Source: Phenylobacterium sp. | GTDB taxonomy: Bacteria; Pseudomonadota; Alphaproteobacteria; Caulobacterales; Caulobacteraceae | NCBI RefSeq assembly: GCF_004297125.1 | Contig: NZ_SCVD01000019.1 | Coordinates: 62,001-126,000 of the forward strand | DNA: 64,000 bases | Direction of reading: 5' to 3' | In this document: positions 43,649 to 52,189 of the stretch, in pieces | Layout of the letters: each line of letters opens with the position of its first letter | How positions within the stretch are numbered: position 1 is the stretch's first letter | Translations under genes and position numbers: made by a program | The notes under the pieces: generated by a model | What the model saw: the letters and a program-made list of their open reading frames with translations, nothing else | What the model was told of the DNA's origin: nothing | The model's database searches: none

Positions 43649-45607
43649 ATGGCCGTGATGGCCCAAGCTGACGATCGCCCGCGGGCCGCGGAAGCGCACC
43701 GGGTGATCGCGCCCGCGTTCGATCCCGACTTCTATCGGGCGATCTACACCGACCTGCCGGCGGACATCGGCCCGCTGTGGCATTACCGCATGGCCGGCTG
43801 GCGGGAAGGCCGCGACCCGGCGCCGTGGTTCTCGGTTGAGGGTTACCTGGCGGCCCATCCGGATGTGGCCGCCGCCGGGCTGGAGCCCTTCTCCCACTTC
43901 CTCAGCGACGGTCGGCACGAGGGGCGCGAGGTCGCGCCGTCGCGCCATGCCGCGACCTATTTCGGCCAGGTCGGCTGGGCGCCGGATCCGTGGAGCCACG
44001 AGAGCTTCGCGGCTTCCGCGGCGCCCACGACGGGCTGGTCCGGCCGGCGGCGCGGGCCGGCTATTCCACTGACGCCGGAGCAGCGCGAGGCGGTGGCCGC
44101 GGAGTTCGACGCCGCGTTCTACCTCGCCATGAACCCGGATGTGGCGGCCTCGGGCATGGATCCGGTGGAGCACTTCATCCGCACCGGCTGGGTCGAGGAC
44201 CGCGACCCGAACCCGCGCTTCTCCGTGCTCGACTATCTCGAGGCCAACCCCGACGTGGCGGCGGCCAACCTGAATCCGTTCGCGCACTATCTCGTCGCCG
44301 GCCGCGCCGAGGGTCGCGCCCCCCGCCACGCGCTCGGTTTCCGCTACGACGTGATCGCGCGGCTGAAACCGGTGGAGGCCCGGATCGCCGCGGCCGCCGC
44401 GGCCGCGGCGCGCCTGCGCACCGACCCGCCGGGACGCCTGACCGTGGCGCTGGGCAAGCTCGGCGACCTGCACGTCACGCTCAGCCACGACAACTACGTC
44501 GAACATTCCGGCGGCCTGCAGTTCTGCGTCCGGCGCGAGGCCGAGCAGTTCCGCCAAAGAGGTGTCGCCCACCTGCACCTCTATCCGGCGGTGGTCTGGC
44601 CGTCGGTGCGCGCGGCCGGCGAAGCGGGGCCGCTGGGCGTGCTGCTGAACGGCCGGCGGTTGGGGTTCTTCACGCCCGAGGCGGTCTGCGACGCCCTGCG
44701 GGACGCCGCCGCCGGGCCCGGCCGTCGCAGCTTTGCGATCCACAGCCTGCTGGGGCACGAGCCCGACGCCACCGCCGACATCCTGGCCGCCGCCGGCCTG
44801 CGCGACGGCTTCTTCTGGCTGCACGACTTCGCGAGCCTGTGCGTCGGCTTCCACCTGCTGCGCAACGACGTGGAGGACTGCGCCGCCCCGTCGGCCGAGA
44901 GCCCCGCCTGCGGGGTCTGCGCCTACAGTCCGCAGCGCGCCCGGCACACGGAGGCGCACCGGCGGCTGTTCGAGAGGTTGAACATCACCGTCGTGGCGCC
45001 GTCCCAGACAACCCTCGACTTCTGGCGCGCCCAGGGCGACCTGCCGGCTCAGGCCGCGGTCGTGCTGCCCCACGCCCGGCTGGCCGCTCGCAAGGCGCCG
45101 AGGAAGGTCGCCCGGGATGGGCCGTTCCGCCTGGCCTACCTCGGCATGCCGACGCCCCTGAAAGGGTGGCCGGTGTTCCGCGACCTCGCCCAGCGCTTCG
45201 ACGGCGACCCCCGCTACGAGTTCCTGCACCTGGGCGGCGCGCCCGACCCCGCCGCTCCGGCCGCCTTCCACGAGGTGGTGGTCACTGCCGAGCGGCCCCG
45301 CGCCATGCAGGAGAGATTGGAAGCGCTGGACATCGACGCCGCGCTGATCTGGCCGCTGTGCCGCGAGACTTTCTCGTTCACGGCCTACGAAGCCGCCGCC
45401 GCCGGGGCCGCGGTGCTGACCGGGCCGGACAGCGGCAACGTCGCCGCCTTCGCCGCCGATCCCGCCATCGGCCGCGTGCTCATCGACGACGCGGCCCTGG
45501 CCGAGGCCTTCGCGTCCGGCGAGATCCTTGCCCTCGGCCGTGGAGCCCGGAGAGCTGTGGTGTACGACCTGGTCTACAGCGGCATGACCTCGGAGCTGGT
45601 GGCATGA
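43649..45607 (+). CDS. GT-B glycosyltransferase with N-terminal FYL-NPDVA repeats (copy 1)
   Basis: 652 aa. Residues ~20-105 and ~145-235 are four copies of a ~40-residue repeat (FDPDFYRAIYTDLP...HYRMAGWREGRDPAPWFS; FDAAFYLAMNPDVAASG; YLEANPDVAAANLNPFAHYLVAGRAEGR). Then comes a GT-B domain: HVTLSHDNYVEHSGGLQF, WLHDFASLCVGFHLL, a Cys set EDCAAP/ACGVC, FRLAYLGMPTPLKGWPVF, and LIWPLCRETFSFTAYEAAAAGAAVLTGPDSG (GT4-like E-x7-E). It is a tandem paralogue of the next gene, which overlaps it by ATGA. It is probably a chain-elongating transferase; the repeats may bind a surface component. Confidence 0.8.
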   Translation: MAVMAQADDRPRAAEAHRVIAPAFDPDFYRAIYTDLPADIGPLWHYRMAGWREGRDPAPWFSVEGYLAAHPDVAAAGLEPFSHFLSDGRHEGREVAPSRHAATYFGQVGWAPDPWSHESFAASAAPTTGWSGRRRGPAIPLTPEQREAVAAEFDAAFYLAMNPDVAASGMDPVEHFIRTGWVEDRDPNPRFSVLDYLEANPDVAAANLNPFAHYLVAGRAEGRAPRHALGFRYDVIARLKPVEARIAAAAAAAARLRTDPPGRLTVALGKLGDLHVTLSHDNYVEHSGGLQFCVRREAEQFRQRGVAHLHLYPAVVWPSVRAAGEAGPLGVLLNGRRLGFFTPEAVCDALRDAAAGPGRRSFAIHSLLGHEPDATADILAAAGLRDGFFWLHDFASLCVGFHLLRNDVEDCAAPSAESPACGVCAYSPQRARHTEAHRRLFERLNITVVAPSQTTLDFWRAQGDLPAQAAVVLPHARLAARKAPRKVARDGPFRLAYLGMPTPLKGWPVFRDLAQRFDGDPRYEFLHLGGAPDPAAPAAFHEVVVTAERPRAMQERLEALDIDAALIWPLCRETFSFTAYEAAAAGAAVLTGPDSGNVAAFAADPAIGRVLIDDAALAEAFASGEILALGRGARRAVVYDLVYSGMTSELVA

Positions 45608-47208
45608 AGCGCCTGCTCGCCGCCGCCGTACCCATGCGCCTGCGTGGCCGCTTCCGCCGGTTGCATCCCGACCACGCCATCGCCGCACGGGCCTTCGACG
45701 CGGCCTTCTATCTGAGGACCTATCCCGACGTGGGCGAGGTGGGCGCCGACCCGCTGGACCACTTCATGACCTACGGCTGGCGCGAGGGCCGCGATCCGTC
45801 ACCGGACTTCTCGGTGCGGACCTATCTCGAGGCCTTCCCCGAGGTAGCCGAGTCCGCGGCCAATCCGTTCGTCCATTGGATCACCAGCGGCCGTCCACGC
45901 GCCGTGCAAGCCGAGTCGCCCTACGGTTTCCGCTACGACCTGATCGCGCGGCTGAAGCCGGTGGAGGCGCGGTTGCCGCCGGGGTTCGACGGGGTCGTTG
46001 GCGGGGAGGCCGACCTGTCGGCCGCGTTGGCCCGTTCGCGCGGCGGCCTGGCCAGCCTGCACCTGACCTTCAGCCACGACGACTACAGCGCCAACCTGGG
46101 CGGCCTGCAGTTCGCGATCCAGCGCGAGGCCGCGCGCCTCGCGGAGCTGGGGCGTGACCATCTGCATCTCTACCCGGCCCAGCCTTGGCCGGTGGTGCGG
46201 ACCGCGGCGGATCCCGGCGTCCTGGGCGTGGTCTGGAACGGCGAGGCCCTGGGCCTGTTCACACCCGCCGGGATCGCTCGGGCGCTGGCCGCGGCGGCGG
46301 GGGCGGACGCCTCCGGCCGCAGCTTCGCGATCCACAGCCTGCTGGGCCACGCCGCCGACGAAACGGCGGACATCCTCGCCGCCGTCGGCCTGACCCGGGG
46401 CGTCTTCTGGCTGCATGATTTCGCCAGCCTGTGCGCGGGCTTCCACCTGCTGCGCAACGACGTGGAGGACTGCGCCGCGCCGCCGCCGGACAGCGCCGCC
46501 TGCGGCGTCTGCGTCTATGGTCCCTGGCGCGGCCGGCACCTGGCGGAGCACGCGCGGCTGTTCGAGCGATTGGAGCTGACCGTGGCCGCGCCTTCGCGGG
46601 CGACCCTGGACCTCTGGAGCGCCTCGACCGCCTTGCCCGCCGCGGGCGCCGTCGTCCTGCCCCATGCCGTGCTCGAGGCGCGCGAGCCGGCGCCCGCCGC
46701 GCCGGACGGCCGGCCGCTGCGGATCGCCTATGCGGGCCTGCCCGTCGCGCACAAAGGCTGGCCGATCTTCCGCACGCTGGCCACCCGGTTCGCCGACGAT
46801 CCGCGCTACGAGTTCCATCACCTGGGCGCCCGCGGCGACGCGACCCTGCCGGCGGCGTTCCAGCCGGTGAGCGCGGGCGCGGCCCAGCCCCTGGCCATGC
46901 GCGACGCCCTGCAGGCCACCGGCATCGACGCGGTGCTGGTCTGGCCGCTGTGCCGGGAGACCTTCTCGTTCGTGGCCTATGAGGCCGTGGCCGCCGGCTG
47001 CGCCGTGATCACCGGCCCGGACAGCGGCAATGTCGCGGCCTTCGTCGTCGAGACCGGCCACGGCCGGGTGCTGGACGAGGCGGCGCTGACCGGGGCCTTC
47101 GAGAGCGGCGCCGTACTCGAACTCGGCCGCGCGCGCCGCGCGCCGATGCTCTACGACCTGCGCTACAGCGCGCTCACCCTCGATCTCGCCGCGGCGGCAA
47201 GCGAATGA
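45604..47208 (+). CDS. GT-B glycosyltransferase with N-terminal FYL-NPDVA repeat (copy 2)
   Basis: 534 aa, tandem duplicate of the preceding gene, sharing the GFRYDLIARLKPVEARL junction, RSFAIHSLLGH, FWLHDFASLCAGFHLLRNDVEDC, GWPIFRTLA and WPLCRETFSFVAYEAVAAG. It keeps only two repeat units (~28-100: FDAAFYLRTYPDVGEVG, DHFMTYGWREGRDPSPDFS) against four in copy 1. The conserved Cys cluster (DCAAP, CGVC) suggests a metal or disulfide site. Its stop overlaps the start of the GT8-like gene (ATGA). Confidence 0.8.
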   Translation: MKRLLAAAVPMRLRGRFRRLHPDHAIAARAFDAAFYLRTYPDVGEVGADPLDHFMTYGWREGRDPSPDFSVRTYLEAFPEVAESAANPFVHWITSGRPRAVQAESPYGFRYDLIARLKPVEARLPPGFDGVVGGEADLSAALARSRGGLASLHLTFSHDDYSANLGGLQFAIQREAARLAELGRDHLHLYPAQPWPVVRTAADPGVLGVVWNGEALGLFTPAGIARALAAAAGADASGRSFAIHSLLGHAADETADILAAVGLTRGVFWLHDFASLCAGFHLLRNDVEDCAAPPPDSAACGVCVYGPWRGRHLAEHARLFERLELTVAAPSRATLDLWSASTALPAAGAVVLPHAVLEAREPAPAAPDGRPLRIAYAGLPVAHKGWPIFRTLATRFADDPRYEFHHLGARGDATLPAAFQPVSAGAAQPLAMRDALQATGIDAVLVWPLCRETFSFVAYEAVAAGCAVITGPDSGNVAAFVVETGHGRVLDEAALTGAFESGAVLELGRARRAPMLYDLRYSALTLDLAAAASE

Positions 47209-48230
47209 AGATTCTCTGCTATTCCAGCTTCACCTTCTCGTACCTGAACCGGGCGCGCGTGCTTTTCCAGACGCTGCGCCAGCACCATCCCGACTGGGAG
47301 CTGGCGGCGCTGATCACCGATCGGCCACCGGAAGGCTTCACCTTCGATCCGGCGGCGGAGCCCTTCGACCGGCTGGTCTGGGCGGACGACCTGGGCATTC
47401 CGAATTTCCAGAGCTGGCTCTTCAAGCACGACGTGGTCGAGGTCTGCACCGCGGTGAAGGGACCCTTCATTCACCAGGCCTGCGGCTGGGGCTTCGACGC
47501 GGTGATCTACATGGATCCCGACACCGCCGCCCTGGCGTCCCTGGCGCCGCTGGAGGCCTGGCTGGAGGATCACGATATCCTGCTGACGCCGCACCTGATC
47601 GACCCCAATCACGACGACACCTCGATCCGCGACAACGACCTGTCGGCTTCGCGCACGGGGATCTTCAACCTGGGCTTCGTGGCCATCCGCACGACAGGGG
47701 AGGGCGCCAAGTTCGCCAAGTGGTGGAACGACCGGCTGCTGTCGTACTGCTATGACGACATGCCCAATGGTCTCTTCGTCGACCAGCGCTGGTGCGACCA
47801 CGTCCCGGCGCTGTTCGACAAGCTGAAAGTGATCCGCGACCCCGGCTACAACGTCGCCAGCTGGAACCTCTCCACGCGCAAGGTGGCGGTGCAGAAGGAC
47901 GGGGCGATCACCGTCAATGGTGCGCCGCTCCGCTTCTGGCACTTCACCAAGCTGGGGGCCATCGGCGACGCCATGACCAAACGCTACGCGGGGAGGAACT
48001 TCCCGGTCTACGAGATCTGGGCCTGGTACAAGCGCCAGGTGACGGCGGCCACCGACCCGGCGATCCCGGAGCGGTGGTGGGCCTTCGGGGCCTATGACGA
48101 CGGCCGCCCCATCGCCAAGAGCGATCGCGTGCTCTATCGCGAGCGCACCGACCTGCAGCAGGCTTTCCCCAACCCCTTCGCCTCCGGGCGCGGCAGCTTC
48201 CAAGAATGGCTCGAACACGAAGGCGCGTGA
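47205..48230 (+). CDS. GT8-like (GT-A fold) glycosyltransferase
   Basis: 341 aa. Begins MKILCYSSFTFSYLNRAR; the metal-binding DxD is in IYMDPDTAAL (Asp104, Asp106), followed by GIFNLGFVAIR, DQRWCDHVPALF and FWHFTKLGAIG, all typical of small retaining GT-A enzymes (family 8-like). It is translationally coupled to the two repeat-bearing glycosyltransferases before it and overlaps the repeat protein after it by 25 bases, so the four genes form one operon. Confidence 0.78.
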   Translation: MKILCYSSFTFSYLNRARVLFQTLRQHHPDWELAALITDRPPEGFTFDPAAEPFDRLVWADDLGIPNFQSWLFKHDVVEVCTAVKGPFIHQACGWGFDAVIYMDPDTAALASLAPLEAWLEDHDILLTPHLIDPNHDDTSIRDNDLSASRTGIFNLGFVAIRTTGEGAKFAKWWNDRLLSYCYDDMPNGLFVDQRWCDHVPALFDKLKVIRDPGYNVASWNLSTRKVAVQKDGAITVNGAPLRFWHFTKLGAIGDAMTKRYAGRNFPVYEIWAWYKRQVTAATDPAIPERWWAFGAYDDGRPIAKSDRVLYRERTDLQQAFPNPFASGRGSFQEWLEHEGA

Positions 48231-49468
48231 CGGCGGCGGCCCCGGCCGCGACCGACACCGCCCCCACCGCCCAGACCGCCCACGGGGCGATGCTCGACAA
48301 GGCCCGCGCCGTGACGGCGAAGGTGGGCCGGCTCAGCCGCGACTTCGCCGGCGCCCATCGACTGGCGCAGCAGGCGCAGGTGCGCGAGGCCCTGACCCGC
48401 ACCGAACTGACCCTGGCGCTGACCGAATCGTTGGTCGCCCGCGCCGAGCTCGAGGCGCGCCTGCGGGACCAGGCGGTCGCCGCGTTTCGGGCCCGCGGCG
48501 GGGGCCGGCTGCGCCGCCACAATCGGCTGAGCCAGATCCTGGACCGGGTGCTCTCGCGCCTCGGTTCGCCGGGACAGGCGCTGGTGATCGCCCGCAGCGG
48601 CGTCTGGCGCGGCACGGGCCGCCGGCTCCACGACCTGCGCCACATGGCGGCCTATGCGCGCCGGCGCGCCAGTCCCGAAGCGGCCCCGCGCGCGGCGCTG
48701 GACCAGGCCTGGTACCTGGCGACCAACGCCGATGTCGCCGCCGCGCGGAGTTCGCCGCTGGTCCACTACCTCGTGATCGGAGGGCGGGAGGGCCGCGATC
48801 CCGGCCCGCTGTTCCACAGCGCCTGGTACCGGCGCGAGAACGCGGCGGAGCTGGCCGCCACCAGCCTGACGCCGCTTGAGCACTATGCCCGGGTCGGCGC
48901 CGCGCGAGGCCTCTCCCCGCACCCCGCGTTCGATCCGGCCCACTATCTGGCGCAGGCTCCCGTGCTGGCGCCCGGCGACGAGCCGCTGTCGCACTATCTG
49001 AGGGAAGGCTGGCGCGGGGGGCTCAGTCCTCACCCGTTGTTCGACCCGGCCTGGTACGCCCAGCAGGCGCCGGACACCGGCGGACAGGCTCCCCTCGCGC
49101 ACTACCTGGCGACCGGGTGGAAGGCGGGGCTTTCGCCGCACCCGCTGTTCGACCCGCGCTGGTACGTCGAACAGCACGCCGGCGTGGCCGAGGCCGGCGT
49201 GGAGCCGCTGACCCACTTCCTCTCCAACGGCGGGTTCGAGGGCGCCAGCCCCAGCCCCTGGTTCGACCTGCCGGCCTATGTCGAGGCGCGGGGCGGGGAC
49301 TTGGCGCCGGGCGTCCATCCGCTGATCGACTATCTGCGTGGCGGGGCCTGGGCCGTGGCCGAGGCGCGGCCAGGCTTCCCCACCGCGGCCTACCTGGCCA
49401 CGCGTCCGGGGGTCGTGCGCAAGGGGGTCACGCCGCTGGAACACTGGGCTCGGCGAGGCGGTCGCTGA
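48206..49468 (+). CDS. repeat protein of FDPxWYL...PLxHYLxxG...SPHPLF units
   Basis: 420 aa with no recognised catalytic domain. Residues ~29-95 are an Ala/Arg/Glu-rich coiled coil, and ~96-165 are basic (GGGRLRRHNRLSQILDRVLSRL). From ~168 to the end there are seven tandem ~35-residue units, such as FDPAWYAQQAPDTGGQAPL with HYLATGWKAGLSPHPL. Each has an aromatic start, a P-L-x-H-Y/F core and a G-x-S-P/G-R-D-P turn. The same unit forms the N-terminal repeats of the two glycosyltransferases at 43649 and 45604. The function is unknown; it may be a scaffold or lectin-like partner for those enzymes. The 3' end overlaps the convergent gene by 41 bases. Confidence 0.75.
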   Translation: MARTRRRVTAAAPAATDTAPTAQTAHGAMLDKARAVTAKVGRLSRDFAGAHRLAQQAQVREALTRTELTLALTESLVARAELEARLRDQAVAAFRARGGGRLRRHNRLSQILDRVLSRLGSPGQALVIARSGVWRGTGRRLHDLRHMAAYARRRASPEAAPRAALDQAWYLATNADVAAARSSPLVHYLVIGGREGRDPGPLFHSAWYRRENAAELAATSLTPLEHYARVGAARGLSPHPAFDPAHYLAQAPVLAPGDEPLSHYLREGWRGGLSPHPLFDPAWYAQQAPDTGGQAPLAHYLATGWKAGLSPHPLFDPRWYVEQHAGVAEAGVEPLTHFLSNGGFEGASPSPWFDLPAYVEARGGDLAPGVHPLIDYLRGGAWAVAEARPGFPTAAYLATRPGVVRKGVTPLEHWARRGGR

Positions 49469-50237
49469 AGGAGTCCTCCAGGCCGAGCGCCGCGAGCTGG
49501 CGGCGCACCTCGTCGTAGTATTCCGGAATGTAGTGGAAGGGGCTCAAGCCCCAGCGGTGCTCGGCCTCGGCCAGGCGGAACGGCCCGGCGTCGACCCGCG
49601 CCATGGGCGGCATCAGCGCCGCGAACGCCGCCTCCTGGCGATCCAGCAGGGCGTTGTAGTCGGCGATCACCGCCGGCTGCCCGCCGACGATCTCCACGTC
49701 GCGGATGGTGGCCAGCCGTCCATCGGGCGAGCGCTGCCGCTCGGCCCAACGGGCGCTGTGCAGGATGAGGCGGGCGCGGTGCAGCGGCGTCGCCCGCACG
49801 ACGGCCGCGAACTCCGAGGCTGCCTCCAGCCACAGCCGCTCGCAGGCGTCCGACAGGCGCGGAATCGTCCGCGCGAGGCCCAGCGCCGGCTGCGTCCGAT
49901 AGCCGCTGCGAACCATCCCGTCACTGCTCGACGCCAGCGCGCCGCCGATCGAAAGCAGGTCGAACCGCTCGTCGATGAAGTCGAAGATCACATGGGTCGG
50001 CCGATAGGCGATCAACCTGGTGAGGGCGGTCTTCCGGATGTCGGCGACCAGCGCGTTGTGCTCATGCTGGCGCAGGCCTGCCGGCGGATCCTCGTCGGGA
50101 CGGAAGCCCTGCACCGGGGCCGAAAGCAGGCCTGGGAAACTGGTCCGTGAGATGTACAGCAACGCTTCCGCGCCGCCGCCACGGATTGGCCACAGATCGC
50201 GGGTTATGCAGCTGCCGACGATAGCGATCCGCGGCAT
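49428..50237 (-). CDS. DUF6270-like protein
   Basis: 269 aa from ATG 50237 (MPRIAIVGSC). GSCITRD at 8-14 is the signature of the DUF6270 family, in which a short GSC-x2-R/D-D motif sits in an SGNH-hydrolase-like position; later DFIDERFD, YNALLDRQEAAFA and WGLSPFHYIPEYY resemble the helix-strand elements and C-terminal His block of that fold. Members occur in capsule and O-antigen loci. An O-acyl esterase or transferase role is plausible but unproven. Confidence 0.7.
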   Translation of the reverse strand: MPRIAIVGSCITRDLWPIRGGGAEALLYISRTSFPGLLSAPVQGFRPDEDPPAGLRQHEHNALVADIRKTALTRLIAYRPTHVIFDFIDERFDLLSIGGALASSSDGMVRSGYRTQPALGLARTIPRLSDACERLWLEAASEFAAVVRATPLHRARLILHSARWAERQRSPDGRLATIRDVEIVGGQPAVIADYNALLDRQEAAFAALMPPMARVDAGPFRLAEAEHRWGLSPFHYIPEYYDEVRRQLAALGLEDSFSDRLAEPSVPAA

Positions 50238-50301
50238 CGGGGCTCCTGGAGCAGGCGTCCGGTCGATGGCTCTTAGCATGGACAGGGACTTGTGGGGCGC
50301 A

Positions 50302-50330
50302 TTGACAAGGCTGGACCGCCTGCGCATCTA
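50302..50330 (+). promoter_or_regulatory. putative sigma-70-type promoter of the secretion operon
   Basis: TTGACA (50302-50307) and CATCTA (50325-50330) with a 17-bp spacer, about 120 bases before the ABC exporter start. The gap to the gene contains a moderately long leader with no ORF I trust. Confidence 0.4.
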
Positions 50331-50452
50331 CGCGCCCTTCCGGCGGGATGCCGCGGCGTTGGGCGCGAACGCGCTATCTTCGACCACGTTCACCCTTTTC
50401 GGCGCGGTTTGGTGTATCAGGCCGTAAGGTCTCGCGGCACGGCTCAGGCGAC

Positions 50453-52189
50453 ATGAAATTCCTCACGTTCCTTACGGACCTACCTGACAACGCGCTCGGG
50501 CGCGGGCTGCGCGCCGGCTACAAGCCCGCCGCCGTGGCCTTCGGCTTCAGCCTCGTCTCGAACCTGCTCTACATGGCCCTGCCGCTCTATACGTACCAGA
50601 TCTATGGCCGGGTCATGACCAGTCAGAACCAGGCCACGCTCTGGATGCTGACGCTGGTCACGCTCTTCGTCTTTGTGGTCTCCAGCGCCATCGACGACTA
50701 CCGCGCCCGCATCCTGATCAATTTCGGCGTCGCGCTGGACCAGCGGGTGTCGGGCCGGGTCTTCACCAGCCTGTTCGATGCCGCGGTTCGCGGCGAATGG
50801 AGCGCGCGGGCGCAGGCTCTGCGCGACCTCGATTCGTTCCGCCAGACCCTGACCGGCATCGGCGCCGCGGCGTTCATGGACGTGCCCTGGATCCCCGTGT
50901 TCCTGGGCGTGCTCTTCATCATCGATCCGCTGGTCGGCACGGTGACGCTGATCGGGGCCATCATCCTGATCGCTCTGGCCGTCGCCCAGACTCGCGCCAC
51001 CCAGGGCGCCTTGAAGGAGGCCAACGAGGCCGCCCTGAAGAGCTACGGTTTCACCGACGCGGCGCTGCGCAACGGCGAGGTCGTCCGCGCCATGGGGATG
51101 CTGCCGACGCTGGGGCAGGCCTGGGCGCAGCACCGAGCCGTGACCATCGAGCGCGGCGCGTCGGCGGCTGAAGCGTCGAACATGTACACCGACATCATCA
51201 AGGCGGTGCGCATGGGGATCCAGGTGCTGATCATCGCGATCGGCGCCTGGCTGATCATGAAGGGCAAGATCCACTCCGGCATGCTGTTCGCGAACATGAT
51301 CCTGGCGAGCCGGGCCCTGCAGCCGATCGAGAAGATCGTGGGCTCATGGGACGCCCTCAACGGCATGTACCGGGCCTACGAGCGGCTGAACAAGCTGCTC
51401 GCCAGCGCCGAGCCGTCGATCCGCGCCACCGCCCTTCCGCGGCCGCTGGGCAAGCTGTCGGTCGAGGGCGTGAACTTCGCGCCACCGGCCGTGCAGCGCC
51501 TGGTGCTGAACAACATCAACTTCGCGCTCGACCCCAACGAGGTGCTGGGTGTGATCGGCCCGTCCGGCGCTGGCAAGTCGACGCTCGCCCGCCTGCTGGT
51601 CGGCATCTGGAAACCGCTGAACGGCGTCGTGCGCCTGGATGGCGCGGACGTGTTCACCTGGGACCGCGCCGACTTCGGCAGGCATATCGGCTACCTGCCG
51701 CAGGACACCGAGCTCTTCGGCGGCACCGTGAGGGACAACATCGCCCGCTTCCGCGAGGGCGTGACCGACGAAGAGGTGGTGTCCGCCGCCCAGCTCGCGG
51801 GCGTGCACGAACTGATCCTGCGCATGCCCAAGGGCTATGACACCGACGTGGGCGAAAGCGGGGTCGTGCTGTCGGCCGGCCAGCGTCAGCGTGTGGGCCT
51901 GGCCCGGACCCTGCTCGGCAAACCGGCCTTCGTGGTCCTGGACGAACCGAACGCCAACCTCGACGCCGAGGGTGAAGAAGCGCTGATGCGTGCGATCGAC
52001 GCCATGAAGGCCAATGGCGCGACGGTCGTGATCATCTCGCACAAGCCGGCGGTCTTCCGCGCCGCGGACAAGATGCTGGTCCTGCGCGAAGGGCGCGTCG
52101 AACTGTTCGGTCCGCGCGACCAGGTGATGTCGCGCCTCGTCAAGCCGGCGCAGCAGCCTGAGGTTCGCGCGGTGGAGGCTGGCCGATGA
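50453..52189 (+). CDS. rsaD: type I secretion ABC exporter (S-layer export type)
   Basis: 578 aa, the length expected for Caulobacter RsaD. Membrane domain with six helices in residues ~25-320, then an ATPase domain: Walker A GPSGAGKST (369-377), LPQDTELFGGTVRDNIARF (Q-loop region), signature LSAGQ (473-477) and Walker B VVLDEP (Asp497/Glu498). It pairs with the membrane-fusion protein encoded next (ATGA overlap) to export C-terminally signalled RTX proteins straight to the outside; the RTX gene follows 211 bases after that. A TolC-like outer-membrane partner is not in the window. Confidence 0.93.
   Translation: MKFLTFLTDLPDNALGRGLRAGYKPAAVAFGFSLVSNLLYMALPLYTYQIYGRVMTSQNQATLWMLTLVTLFVFVVSSAIDDYRARILINFGVALDQRVSGRVFTSLFDAAVRGEWSARAQALRDLDSFRQTLTGIGAAAFMDVPWIPVFLGVLFIIDPLVGTVTLIGAIILIALAVAQTRATQGALKEANEAALKSYGFTDAALRNGEVVRAMGMLPTLGQAWAQHRAVTIERGASAAEASNMYTDIIKAVRMGIQVLIIAIGAWLIMKGKIHSGMLFANMILASRALQPIEKIVGSWDALNGMYRAYERLNKLLASAEPSIRATALPRPLGKLSVEGVNFAPPAVQRLVLNNINFALDPNEVLGVIGPSGAGKSTLARLLVGIWKPLNGVVRLDGADVFTWDRADFGRHIGYLPQDTELFGGTVRDNIARFREGVTDEEVVSAAQLAGVHELILRMPKGYDTDVGESGVVLSAGQRQRVGLARTLLGKPAFVVLDEPNANLDAEGEEALMRAIDAMKANGATVVIISHKPAVFRAADKMLVLREGRVELFGPRDQVMSRLVKPAQQPEVRAVEAGR

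Noticed and set aside
43990..47208. 1072-codon plus-strand frame suggesting a very large fusion protein
   Set aside because: Its first 538 codons are an Arg/Pro/Gly-rich shadow of the first glycosyltransferase in another frame. The real gene begins at ATG 45604.
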